Shown: piece after piece, positions 8,260 to 16,465 of the stretch
Layout: each line of letters begins with the position of its first letter
How positions within the stretch are numbered: position 1 is the first letter of the stretch
NCBI GenBank assembly: GCA_963592135.1
Contig: CAVAVP010000031.1
Coordinates: 1-64,000 of the forward strand
Length of the DNA: 64,000 nucleotides
DNA from: UBA3700 sp963592135
GTDB taxonomy: Bacteria > Bacillota > Clostridia > Christensenellales > UBA3700
Direction: 5' to 3'
Made by a program: the position numbers and the translations under genes
Notes under the pieces: model-generated
Told to the model about the DNA's origin: nothing
Database searches by the model: none
Seen by the model: only the letters and a program-made list of their open reading frames with translations

Positions 8260-9970
8260 GGCCCTTGCGCGTGGTCTTTATGAAGCTGGTTGTGCAGTGG
8301 CTTCAAGTTATCCAGGTACTCCAAGTACAGAAATAACAGAAGAAATTGCAAAGTTTAACGAAGTTTATGCAGAATGGGCTCCAAATGAAAAGGTAGCAAT
8401 GGAAGTCGCATTTGGTGCATCTTTAGCTGGTAAGAGAAGTTTCTGTGGAATGAAACATGTAGGGTTAAATGTTGCTGCAGATCCTTTGTTTACTAGTTCT
8501 TATACTGGAGTTAATGCAGGATTAGTCGTTGTTGTTGCAGATGATGCAGGAATGCATTCTTCACAAAATGAACAAGATTCTCGTCATTATGCAATTGCTG
8601 CAAAACTACCAATGTTAGAACCTTCAGATTCTAATGAAGCTTACTTGTTTGCGAAAAAGGCTTATGAAATTTCAGAAAAATACGATACGCCAGTAATAAT
8701 TAAAATGTGTACAAGAGTAGCTCATTCTCAAAGTGTAGTAGAGGTAGGCGAAAGAGAAGAAAGACCAGTAATTAAATATGAAAAAAATATTGCAAAGTAT
8801 GTAATGATGCCAGGAAATGCTATTCGTCGTCATCCAGTTGTTGAAGAAAGAACAAAGAAACTTATAGAACTTGCTGAAAATTGCGAGTTTAATAGAGTTG
8901 AAATGGGTGGAACAGAAATAGGAATTATTACCTCATCTACATCTTATCAATATGCAAAGGAAGTATTTGGGGAAAAAGCTAGTATTTTAAAATTAGGTTT
9001 AGTAAATCCACTACCTACAAAATTAATAAAAGATTTTGCTTCTAAAGTTAAGAAACTATATGTTATTGAAGAATTAGATCCAATTATTGAAAATCATTGT
9101 AAGACATTAGGTTTAGTTGTTGTTGGTAAAGATGTTTTACCTATTTTAGGTGAGTTTTCACAAAATTTAATTGCCAGTAAATTAGGTCTAGATGTACCAA
9201 AGACAACTAAACTTGATGAAACACTTCCAGGAAGACCGCCAGTTATGTGTGCTGGTTGTCCTCACCGTGGTTTGTTCTATACATTGTCTAAAAACAAAGT
9301 AAATGTTATTGGAGATATAGGTTGTTATACATTAGGTGCTGTGGCTCCATTATCTGCTGTGGATATGGTTTTATGCATGGGTGCTTCAATAAGCAGTGCT
9401 CATGGATTTAATAAAGTGGGAGGAGATGAGTCCGAAGCTAAGACTGTTTCAGTTATTGGTGATTCAACATTTATGCATTCTGGTATGACAGGACTTGCGA
9501 ATATTGCTTACAATCAATCTAATTCAACAGTAATTATTTTGGATAATTCAATAACAGGTATGACAGGTCATCAACAAAATCCAACGACAGGATATAACAT
9601 AAAAGGCGATCCTGCTGGAAAAATTGACTTAGAATCTTTATGTAGAGCAATGGGAATTAATAGAGTGCAAGTTGTAGATCCTTATGATTTAGCAGCTTGT
9701 GACAAAGTTTTGAAAGAAGAGTTAGCAGCAAAAGAACCTTCAGTTATTATTTCTCGTCGTCCTTGTGCTTTATTAAAGTATGTTAAACATAAAAAACCAT
9801 TAATTGCAGACAAAGATAAATGTGTAGGTTGTAGAAACTGTATGAAATTAGGCTGCCCAGCATTAAGTATTAATGATAAGAAGATTTCAGTAGACGCTAC
9901 ATTATGTGTAGGTTGTGGAATTTGTCAACAAATGTGTCACTTTGATGCATTAAAAGATGGGGAGGTATAA
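8234..9970 (+). CDS. iorA: indolepyruvate:ferredoxin oxidoreductase, alpha subunit
   Basis: The 578-residue subunit carries an N-terminal pyrimidine-binding-type domain, a thiamine-diphosphate domain in the second half (GDIGCYTLG, then GDSTFMHSGMTGLANIAYN, then DNSITGMTG), and two C-terminal [4Fe-4S] motifs with Cys 530/533/536/541 and 558/561/564/568. With IorB it oxidatively decarboxylates aryl pyruvates from Trp, Phe or Tyr to aryl-acetyl-CoA, reducing ferredoxin. The start overlaps the symporter gene but has a clear GGAG box 7 nt upstream. Length is slightly below the usual ~600 residues. Confidence 0.95.
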   Translation: MKQLMLGNKALARGLYEAGCAVASSYPGTPSTEITEEIAKFNEVYAEWAPNEKVAMEVAFGASLAGKRSFCGMKHVGLNVAADPLFTSSYTGVNAGLVVVVADDAGMHSSQNEQDSRHYAIAAKLPMLEPSDSNEAYLFAKKAYEISEKYDTPVIIKMCTRVAHSQSVVEVGEREERPVIKYEKNIAKYVMMPGNAIRRHPVVEERTKKLIELAENCEFNRVEMGGTEIGIITSSTSYQYAKEVFGEKASILKLGLVNPLPTKLIKDFASKVKKLYVIEELDPIIENHCKTLGLVVVGKDVLPILGEFSQNLIASKLGLDVPKTTKLDETLPGRPPVMCAGCPHRGLFYTLSKNKVNVIGDIGCYTLGAVAPLSAVDMVLCMGASISSAHGFNKVGGDESEAKTVSVIGDSTFMHSGMTGLANIAYNQSNSTVIILDNSITGMTGHQQNPTTGYNIKGDPAGKIDLESLCRAMGINRVQVVDPYDLAACDKVLKEELAAKEPSVIISRRPCALLKYVKHKKPLIADKDKCVGCRNCMKLGCPALSINDKKISVDATLCVGCGICQQMCHFDALKDGEV

Positions 9971-9971
9971 T

Positions 9972-10541
9972 ATGACAAAAAATGTTATGATAGTAGGCGT
10001 TGGTGGACAAGGTTCATTGCTTGCAAGTAAACTCTTAGGTTATTTACTTTTAAATAAAGGTTACGATGTAAAGGTATCTGAAGTTCATGGAATGAGCCAA
10101 AGAGGTGGTTCTGTTGTAACCTATGTTAGATTTGGTGAAAAAGTTTATTCTCCAATTATAGATAAAGGCGAGGCTGATTTTATTGTAAGTTTCGAATTAC
10201 TAGAAGCAGCTCGTTATGTAGAATATTTAAAGGAAAATGGAAGAATTGTTGTTAACACTCAACAAATTGATCCAATGCCAGTAATAACGGGTGCTGCAAA
10301 GTATCCAGTAAATTTAGTAGAAAAAATGGAAGAAAAAGGAATAACAATAGATGCGATGGACTGTTTAACATTAGCTGAAAAAGCAGGTTCTTCAAAAGCT
10401 GTAAACATTGTTTTAATGGGAAGATTATCTCGCTATTTTAGTGAGATTTCTGAAAAAGAATGGATGGATGCAATAGAGAAGTGTGTTCCCGCAAAATTCT
10501 TAGAATTAAATAAAAAAGCGTTTGCTTTAGGTAGAGAATAA
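9972..10541 (+). CDS. iorB: indolepyruvate:ferredoxin oxidoreductase, beta subunit
   Basis: The 189-residue protein of the 2-oxoacid oxidoreductase gamma-domain type starts with VMIVGVGGQGSLLASKLLG, a glycine-rich nucleotide-binding loop, followed by EVHGMSQRGGSV, which is diagnostic of IorB/PorG. I chose the ATG at 9972, which has GGAGGT 6 nt upstream, rather than the in-frame ATG five codons earlier inside the end of iorA. It forms the IorAB complex with the preceding subunit and sits 1 nt after its stop. Confidence 0.95.
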   Translation: MTKNVMIVGVGGQGSLLASKLLGYLLLNKGYDVKVSEVHGMSQRGGSVVTYVRFGEKVYSPIIDKGEADFIVSFELLEAARYVEYLKENGRIVVNTQQIDPMPVITGAAKYPVNLVEKMEEKGITIDAMDCLTLAEKAGSSKAVNIVLMGRLSRYFSEISEKEWMDAIEKCVPAKFLELNKKAFALGRE

Positions 10542-10555
10542 TTATAGAGGTTAAT

Positions 10556-11866
10556 ATGACAAGATATTTTCAAAAAGAAATAGAAACAATGCCAAGAAGT
10601 GAAATTGAAAAACTTCAAAGTGAAAGATTAATTAAGCAAGTAAAGCATGTATATAACAATGTAAAATATTATGCTAAAAAGATGGATGATGCTGGAGTAA
10701 AACCAGAAGATATTAAAAGTATAAAGGATTTACATAAACTTCCATTTATTGAAAAAGATGAACTTAGAGATCAATATCCTTATGGTTTTTTAGGAACACC
10801 ACTTTCAGATGTTGTTCGTATACAATCAACATCAGGTACTACAGGAAGAAGAGTAGTAGCATTTTATACACCTGAAGACATTGATGTATGGGATACATGC
10901 TGTGCTAGAGCTATTGTAGCCGCTGGTGGTACAAAAGATGATGTGGTTCATGTTGCGTATGGATATGGCTTATTTACTGGCGGTCCTGGTTTAAATGGTG
11001 GCTCTCATAAGTTGGGCTCAATGACACTGCCTATGTCATCAGGAAATACAGAAAGACAAATTCAATTTATGCAAGACTTGGGATCAACAATCCTTTGTTG
11101 TACTCCATCATATGCTGCAAATATTGGCGAAGTTGTAAAGAAAATGAATGTTAAGGATTCTCTAAAATTAAAAGCTGGTATTTTTGGTGCTGAACCTTGG
11201 ACTGAGGAAATGAGACAAGATATTGAAAAAACTCTTGGAATTAAAGCATATGATATATATGGTTTAACAGAGATTTCTGGACCAGGAGTTTCTTTTGAAT
11301 GTGAAGAACAAGAGGGTATGCATATTCAAGAAGACTTCTTTGCTGCCGAAATAATTAATCCAAAAACTGGTGAAGTATTACCATATGGCGAAGTTGGAGA
11401 ATTAGTATTTACATGTTTAACAAAAAAAGCGTTTCCTCTTCTTAGATATAGAACAAGAGATTTATGTAAATTAACAATTGAGCCTTGTAAGTGTGGAAGA
11501 ACTCATGTAAGAATGTCAAAGATTATGGGTAGATCTGATGATATGATGGTTGTAAAAGGTGTTAATGTATGGCCATCTCAAATAGAACAAGTAATATTCA
11601 AACAAGGATATCAAGCCAACTATTTAATTGTTGTAGATAGAGAAAATAATAAAGATAGCATTGAGTTAAAATTGGAAAAAACTCCAGAAATGGCAGAAGA
11701 TCTTAATTTTAATATTGAAAAAGCAACAATGAATGTTGTTAATGGACTAAAATCAATGCTTGGAATTAAAGTAGAGGTATCTCTTGTAGAACCAGGTGCA
11801 ATTGTAAGAAGCGAAGGAAAAGCAAAGAGAGTTATAGATAAGAGAAATCTATATACTATGATGTAA
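10556..11866 (+). CDS. paaK: phenylacetate-CoA ligase (aryl-CoA ligase)
   Basis: The 436-residue protein matches PaaK in length and motifs: STSGTTGRRVVAFYT (ATP loop), DIYGLTEISGPG (A5), YRTRDLCKL (A7), GRSDDMMVVKGVNVWPSQIEQ (A8), and a C-terminal GKAKRV Lys. It links arylacetates and CoA at the cost of ATP. Directly behind iorAB it may run in reverse, conserving energy as ATP from the aryl-acetyl-CoA made by IorAB; that direction is inference from context. The gap to iorB is 14 nt with a GAGG box. Confidence 0.92.
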   Translation: MTRYFQKEIETMPRSEIEKLQSERLIKQVKHVYNNVKYYAKKMDDAGVKPEDIKSIKDLHKLPFIEKDELRDQYPYGFLGTPLSDVVRIQSTSGTTGRRVVAFYTPEDIDVWDTCCARAIVAAGGTKDDVVHVAYGYGLFTGGPGLNGGSHKLGSMTLPMSSGNTERQIQFMQDLGSTILCCTPSYAANIGEVVKKMNVKDSLKLKAGIFGAEPWTEEMRQDIEKTLGIKAYDIYGLTEISGPGVSFECEEQEGMHIQEDFFAAEIINPKTGEVLPYGEVGELVFTCLTKKAFPLLRYRTRDLCKLTIEPCKCGRTHVRMSKIMGRSDDMMVVKGVNVWPSQIEQVIFKQGYQANYLIVVDRENNKDSIELKLEKTPEMAEDLNFNIEKATMNVVNGLKSMLGIKVEVSLVEPGAIVRSEGKAKRVIDKRNLYTMM

Positions 11867-11869
11867 TAT

Positions 11870-12589
11870 ATGAATTCAATAGATTTTTCCACTTACCTAA
11901 GAGAAACAAATATTTTAGATTATTCAAATAAGAATATACAATCTTTAATTGTTTCACATGGGTGGAAAAATCTAGAAGAGTTGGATAAAGTTAAATCTAT
12001 TTATAATTTTGTTCGTGATGAAATCTTATTTGGTTATAATGTCGATGATAATATAAAGGCCTCTAAAGTTTTAAAAGATGGTTATGGCCAGTGTAATACA
12101 AAAGGTATTTTATTTATGGCATTATTAAGAGCCTGTGACGTACCTTGTAGAATTCATGGTTTTACTATTGATAAGTTGCTGCAAAAAGGCGCGATGACCG
12201 GCTTGGTTTACAAATTAGCGCCTAAAGAAATATTTCATAGTTTTGTTGAAGCATATGTTTGTGGCGAGTGGTTTGAACTTGAAGGTTTTATTTTAGACGA
12301 TAAATATCTTGTTAGTTTACAAAGAAAGTTTAAGCCAAATCCAGATAATTCATTTTGTGGGTATGGAGTTGCTATAAATGACTTTTATAATCCACCTATC
12401 AATTTTGAATGTTGCAATACATATATACAAAAAGAAGGAATAGTTAAAGATTTTGGAGTTTATGAAAGTCCAGATGTTTTGCTTGAAGAGCATGGACAAG
12501 AAATGTGTGGTTTAAAAAAAATGTCTTATAAGTATATTGGCAGAAAAATAATGAATAGGAATGTTAAAATAATAAGAAATTATAACTAA
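11870..12589 (+). CDS. transglutaminase-like domain protein
   Basis: The 239-residue protein has the papain-like transglutaminase core. Cys occurs in GYGQCNTKGILFMALLRA, the conserved His in FHSFVEAYVCGEWFELEG, and an Asp follows in the strand ahead (FILDDK). No signal peptide is seen, so it is likely intracellular. The ATG lies 3 nt after paaK without a Shine-Dalgarno box and is probably coupled to paaK translation. Bacterial members are usually cysteine proteases or have unknown function, and its place at the end of the ior-paaK operon gives no clear role. Confidence 0.75.
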   Translation: MNSIDFSTYLRETNILDYSNKNIQSLIVSHGWKNLEELDKVKSIYNFVRDEILFGYNVDDNIKASKVLKDGYGQCNTKGILFMALLRACDVPCRIHGFTIDKLLQKGAMTGLVYKLAPKEIFHSFVEAYVCGEWFELEGFILDDKYLVSLQRKFKPNPDNSFCGYGVAINDFYNPPINFECCNTYIQKEGIVKDFGVYESPDVLLEEHGQEMCGLKKMSYKYIGRKIMNRNVKIIRNYN

Positions 12590-12598
12590 GAGGTTTAT

Positions 12599-12958
12599 AT
12601 GATAGTACATGAATCTCAAGAAATGTATTTAGAGACAATACTTAAATTAAAAAAATCACAAGAAGTTGTAAGAGCAATAGATGTTGTAAAAAAATTAGGA
12701 TATAGTAAACCTAGTGTATCAAGAGCTATGAAACTATTGGTCAATGAAAAACTTATTACAATTCAAAGAGGAAAAATAGAATTCACGCAAGAAGGCAGTG
12801 AAAAAGCTAAGGCTGTTTTAGAAAGACATAATGCATTGACTAAGGCTTTGGTTAAAATTGGACTTTCTAAAAGTGAGGCTGAAGATAATGCATGTAGGAT
12901 AGAACATGTATTAACTCAAGAAGCTTTTAATAAAATAAAAGATTATTTTAATATATAA
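12599..12958 (+). CDS. DtxR/MntR-family metal-dependent regulator
   Basis: The 119-residue protein starts HESQEMYLETILKL and has a winged helix with recognition helix SKPSVSRAMKLL. It continues into a dimerisation helix with EDNACRIEHVLT, the segment whose Cys, Glu and His bind Fe2+ or Mn2+ in this family. The C-terminal SH3-like domain is absent, as in short MntR/IdeR-like forms. It starts 9 nt after the transglutaminase gene, so it is likely in the same transcript. No metal transporter is adjacent, so its targets lie elsewhere. Confidence 0.82.
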   Translation: MIVHESQEMYLETILKLKKSQEVVRAIDVVKKLGYSKPSVSRAMKLLVNEKLITIQRGKIEFTQEGSEKAKAVLERHNALTKALVKIGLSKSEAEDNACRIEHVLTQEAFNKIKDYFNI

Positions 12959-13040
12959 TTTTTGAGAGAATTGGTATTTATATAAAACATTGAGTGTGGT
13001 ATATTATTAAGCGAATATAATAAAAATAAGGAAATAAAAT

Positions 13041-14300
13041 ATGGAAAAGAAACCTTTTGTAACAAAAGAACAAATTGAAGAAATTGTAAAAACTTATCCT
13101 ACACCTTTTCATATTTATGATGAAAAAGGAATTAGGGAAAATGCAAGAAGATTAAAGAAAGCTTTTTCTTGGAATAAGGGATACAAGGAATATTTTGCTG
13201 TTAAAGCAACTCCTAATCCTTTTTTAATGCAAATTTTAAGAGAAGAAGGTTGTGGAGTGGATTGCTCATCATTAACAGAACTTATGCTTTCGGATACGGT
13301 TGGCTTTGAAGGAAAAGAAATAATGTTTTCATCAAATGTTACTCCAGAAGCTGACTTTAAATTAGCAAGAAAATTAAATGCAATTATAAATTTTGATGAT
13401 TTAACTCATGTAGATTATTTTGCAAAAATAGCACCTTTTGCGGAAACTATGTGTTGTAGATATAACCCAGGTGGAGATTTTACATTAAACAATGAGATCA
13501 TGGATACCCCTAAGGATGCTAAATATGGTATGACAAGAGAGCAAATGAAAGAAGCTTTTACTAAAATGAAGGCTTATGGAGTTAAAAATTTTGGTATACA
13601 TGCATTCCTAGCATCAAATACGACAGAAAATGGATACTATCCTAAACTTGCGAGAATCCTATTTACACTTGCAAGAGATTTAGCACAAGAAGTAGGTGTA
13701 CATATTGCATTTGTAAACTTATCTGGAGGTGTAGGTATTGCTTATAGACCTGATCAAAAGGAAAACAATATTGAAGTTATTGGAGAAGGCGTAAGAGAAG
13801 CCTATGAAGAAATATTAGTTCCAGCAGGAATGGGAGATGTTGCAATTTTTACAGAACTTGGAAGATTTATGCTTGCTCCATATGGACATCTTGTAGCTAA
13901 AGTTTTACATGAAAAGCATATTTGGAAAGAATATATTGGATTAGATGCATGTGCAGCTAATTTAATGAGACCAGCAATGTATAGGGCATATCATCACATA
14001 ACAGTTTTAGGAAAAGAAAACGCACCATGTGATCATGTTTATGATGTTACAGGTGGTCTATGTGAAAATAATGATAAATTTGCAATAGATAGAAAATTGC
14101 CAAAGATCGATATAGGAGATTATGTTGTAATTCATGATGCAGGAGCACATGGATTCTCTATGGGTTATAACTATAATGGTAAATTAAGGTCTGCTGAACT
14201 TTTATTAAAGGAAGACGGAACAGTTAAATTAATAAGAAGAGCAGAAACGCCAGCTGACTATTTTGCAACATTAGATTTAGATGCTTTTAAAAGAAAGTAA
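13041..14300 (+). CDS. lysA: diaminopimelate decarboxylase
   Basis: The 419-residue fold type III PLP enzyme has the Schiff-base Lys in YFAVKATPNPFL, Gly-rich LSGGVGIAY for phosphate binding, and the C-terminal GGLCENNDKFA segment supplying the interface Cys-Glu. It converts meso-diaminopimelate to lysine in the last step of lysine synthesis. The ATG has an AAGGAAAT box. The sequence resembles the clostridial subgroup and differs in spacing from E. coli LysA. An intrinsic terminator follows immediately, so it is monocistronic. Confidence 0.88.
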   Translation: MEKKPFVTKEQIEEIVKTYPTPFHIYDEKGIRENARRLKKAFSWNKGYKEYFAVKATPNPFLMQILREEGCGVDCSSLTELMLSDTVGFEGKEIMFSSNVTPEADFKLARKLNAIINFDDLTHVDYFAKIAPFAETMCCRYNPGGDFTLNNEIMDTPKDAKYGMTREQMKEAFTKMKAYGVKNFGIHAFLASNTTENGYYPKLARILFTLARDLAQEVGVHIAFVNLSGGVGIAYRPDQKENNIEVIGEGVREAYEEILVPAGMGDVAIFTELGRFMLAPYGHLVAKVLHEKHIWKEYIGLDACAANLMRPAMYRAYHHITVLGKENAPCDHVYDVTGGLCENNDKFAIDRKLPKIDIGDYVVIHDAGAHGFSMGYNYNGKLRSAELLLKEDGTVKLIRRAETPADYFATLDLDAFKRK

Positions 14301-14310
14301 AAAATAAGAA

Positions 14311-14348
14311 AAAACACAAAGTGAGCATTTTTGTTCATTTTGTGTTTT
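14311..14348 (+). terminator. intrinsic terminator after lysA
   Basis: AAAACACAAA (14311-14320) pairs with TTTGTGTTTT (14339-14348) and a further GTGA/TCAT extends the stem to about 14 bp. The T run is part of the 3' arm. Confidence 0.75.
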
Positions 14349-14391
14349 ACATATATGATATAATTAAAACATTAAAAATGCCGATAGATAT

Positions 14392-14540
14392 TTGCAGGAG
14401 AAGACTTTTAGTCATCGAAGGAGTAACACTCTCAGAAGCTTATGCGTAGGACTGTAAATGGACGGCACTCCGGAGAAGCCTAAGGAAAAGGTACCGAAGT
14501 GGCAAGCGAAAGCTAATCTCTCAGGTAAAAGGACGGGGAA
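14392..14540 (+). ncRNA. tandem glycine riboswitch (gcvT type)
   Basis: Two consecutive aptamers are visible. The first holds GGAG...CGAAGGAGTAA...CTCTCAG...AGGACTG. The second holds ACTCCGGAGAAG...CCGAAGTGGCAA...CTCTCAGGTAAAAGGACGG. These are the conserved P1/P3 and junction elements of glycine aptamers. A TATAAT -10 box lies at 14359-14364. The downstream gene is an AGCS amino-acid:cation symporter, a known glycine-riboswitch target, so glycine-dependent control of amino-acid transport is expected. Confidence 0.93.
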
Positions 14541-14564
14541 AACATAAAAGAGTTTTTCGTTGTT

Positions 14565-14600
14565 ATTCCTTTATTTTGAAGGGGAATGATTTTTTTTATT
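14565..14600 (+). terminator. expression-platform terminator of the glycine riboswitch
   Basis: ATTCC (14565-14569) pairs with GGAAT (14583-14587) in a short hairpin followed by GATTTTTTTTATT. It lies between the aptamers and the AGCS start, so ligand binding probably governs readthrough. Confidence 0.6.
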
Positions 14601-14613
14601 TATTGGAGTTAGT

Positions 14614-16176
14614 ATGGATAAAATTGTAAATGTATTAACTATCGCAAATAATTGGTTAAACAATATCGTGTGGGGGTGGCCTGCAATTATTGCTATTTTG
14701 TTTACGGGAATATTACTAACCATAAGAACAAAGTTTTTACAAATTAGAAAATTTGATGAATCTTTAAAATCAACAATAGGTGTTACATTTAAAGAAATGA
14801 AAGACGGAAAAAATAAAAAAAAGAAGGGTGTATCGTCTTTTGAGGCTTTTTCAACAGCAATTTCAGGAACAGTAGGGACGGGTAATATTATAGGAGTAGC
14901 TTCTGCCATATTAACTGGAGGCCCCGGGGCTGTTTTGTGGATGTGGATATCTGCTTTTTTTGGAATGGTAACTAATTATTCCGAAAATGCTCTAGGTTTA
15001 TACTATAGAAAGAAAGATGGGAAAGGTGATTTTAAAGGCGGAGCTTTTTATTATATAGCATATGGTGTTAAGTGGAAATGGCTTGGATATATTGCTGCAG
15101 TATTTACAGTTATAGCAGCTATTGGTATGAGTGGTGTTCAAACAAATAAGATCTCTGTTACTTTGGCCGAAGCCTTTTCTCAGGCTGATTCACTTGTCTT
15201 TAAACTAGTTGTTGGAATAATTGTTGCAGTGCTTGTAGGAGTTATAATTATTGGTGGTATAAAAAGAATTTCAAAGGTTGCGTCTCTTCTAGTTCCATTT
15301 ATGTCGCTTATATTTATGGTATTAGCTTTAATCGGTATTTTTATGCATGTAACATCTATTCCTCGTGCGTTTAAACTTATATTTACAAATGCCTTTACTT
15401 ATAAATCAGCAGCGGGCGGTATTATGGGTTACGGACTTATGTCTGTAATTAGAAAAGGAATGGCGAGAGGCATATTTTCAAATGAGGCAGGATTGGGCTC
15501 ATCAGTAATAGCTCATTGTTCTACTGAAAATAAGGAGCCCGTAAAACAAGGCTTATGGGGAATATTTGAAGTATTTTTTGATACTTTTATAGTTTGTACA
15601 TTAACAGCGCTATTGATTTTAACTACCTTTGATTTAGATACATTAAATACAATCACTTCAGATTCTGGTTTGTCAATAAGTGCATTCTCTACAAATTTTG
15701 GTAAATTTGGAATAATTGCTTTTGCGATTATTCTTCCATTGTTTGCTTTTACTACAATAATGGCATGGTCATATTATGGAGAAAAGGCGATAGAATTTGC
15801 TTTTGACTGGGCTAAACCAAAAGTTCAAAAAGGAATGGTTCTTGCATTTAAAATTTTATATGTGTTATTGATAGTTTTCTCCGCCGTTATAGAAAGTGAT
15901 TTGGTTTGGGGAATATCAGATACGGCAAATGGGTTAATGGCTATACCTAACTTAATAGCATTAATTATCCTAAGTGGTCAGGTAGTAAAAATTACTAAGA
16001 ATTACTATGATAGAAAAAAAGGAATTTTAGTTGAGCCTATGCTCTCTGCTTATCCAGAGCAAAATAAAGAATTTATAGAATATGAAAAACAAAATTCTAT
16101 AAATGAAAATTCAGTTGAAGAAGAGTTAAATGCATATGAAGAATCTCATAATGCAATAGATGAAGAAAATAAGTGA
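14614..16176 (+). CDS. alanine/glycine:cation symporter (AGCS family)
   Basis: The 520-residue multi-pass membrane protein has the AGCS hallmarks: an N-terminal WLNNIVWGWPAI, SSFEAFSTAISGTVGTGNIIGVA, then GMARGIFSNEAGLGSS, and a C-terminal hydrophilic Glu/Asn-rich tail of about 50 residues. It imports glycine or alanine with Na+. Control by the glycine riboswitch upstream supports glycine as substrate. The start has TTGGAG 6 nt upstream. Confidence 0.93.
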   Translation: MDKIVNVLTIANNWLNNIVWGWPAIIAILFTGILLTIRTKFLQIRKFDESLKSTIGVTFKEMKDGKNKKKKGVSSFEAFSTAISGTVGTGNIIGVASAILTGGPGAVLWMWISAFFGMVTNYSENALGLYYRKKDGKGDFKGGAFYYIAYGVKWKWLGYIAAVFTVIAAIGMSGVQTNKISVTLAEAFSQADSLVFKLVVGIIVAVLVGVIIIGGIKRISKVASLLVPFMSLIFMVLALIGIFMHVTSIPRAFKLIFTNAFTYKSAAGGIMGYGLMSVIRKGMARGIFSNEAGLGSSVIAHCSTENKEPVKQGLWGIFEVFFDTFIVCTLTALLILTTFDLDTLNTITSDSGLSISAFSTNFGKFGIIAFAIILPLFAFTTIMAWSYYGEKAIEFAFDWAKPKVQKGMVLAFKILYVLLIVFSAVIESDLVWGISDTANGLMAIPNLIALIILSGQVVKITKNYYDRKKGILVEPMLSAYPEQNKEFIEYEKQNSINENSVEEELNAYEESHNAIDEENK

Positions 16177-16264
16177 TTAATTGATATAGTAAATTCGAAA
16201 AGATTTCTTTATGCGGAAAACGTAGATGAAATAAGTTGTAGTATGTGTTGCTATTTGCATAGAG

Positions 16265-16416
16265 ATGTATCATTCGTTAGATGATTTAATAGTTAAAAGA
16301 ATATGCGAAGCAGAAGGTGTCAATTTGAATTTAAACAATATGGGGATTTATAAAAATCTGCAAATTAATTTTTTTGTTCTGAAATTAATGATAGTTTTAG
16401 TGATTTAATTGACTAA
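16265..16416 (+). pseudogene. probable XRE-type HTH regulator remnant
   Basis: The gap between the symporter and guaB holds a decayed coding stretch. From an ATG at 16265 one frame reads MYHSLDDLIVKRICEAEGVN, like the first helices of small XRE regulators. It then continues with NMGIYKNLQINFF, and after a one-base shift in a seven-T run, CSEINDSFSDLID and a stop. The end resembles the usual C-terminus of such regulators, but the recognition-helix segment is missing. I read it as an internally deleted, frameshifted copy. The rest of 16177-16465 shows only the guaB Shine-Dalgarno box. Confidence 0.35.
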
Positions 16417-16465
16417 ATATTTATATTTATGTTTTAATACCATAAAAAGGAAAGGAGATTATCTT

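Noticed and set aside
16409..16465. Longer N-terminus for IMP dehydrogenase from a TTG at 16409
   Set aside because: No ribosome-binding site precedes it, it overlaps the HTH remnant, and the ATG at 16466 has a strong AAAGGAG and matches the family N-terminus.
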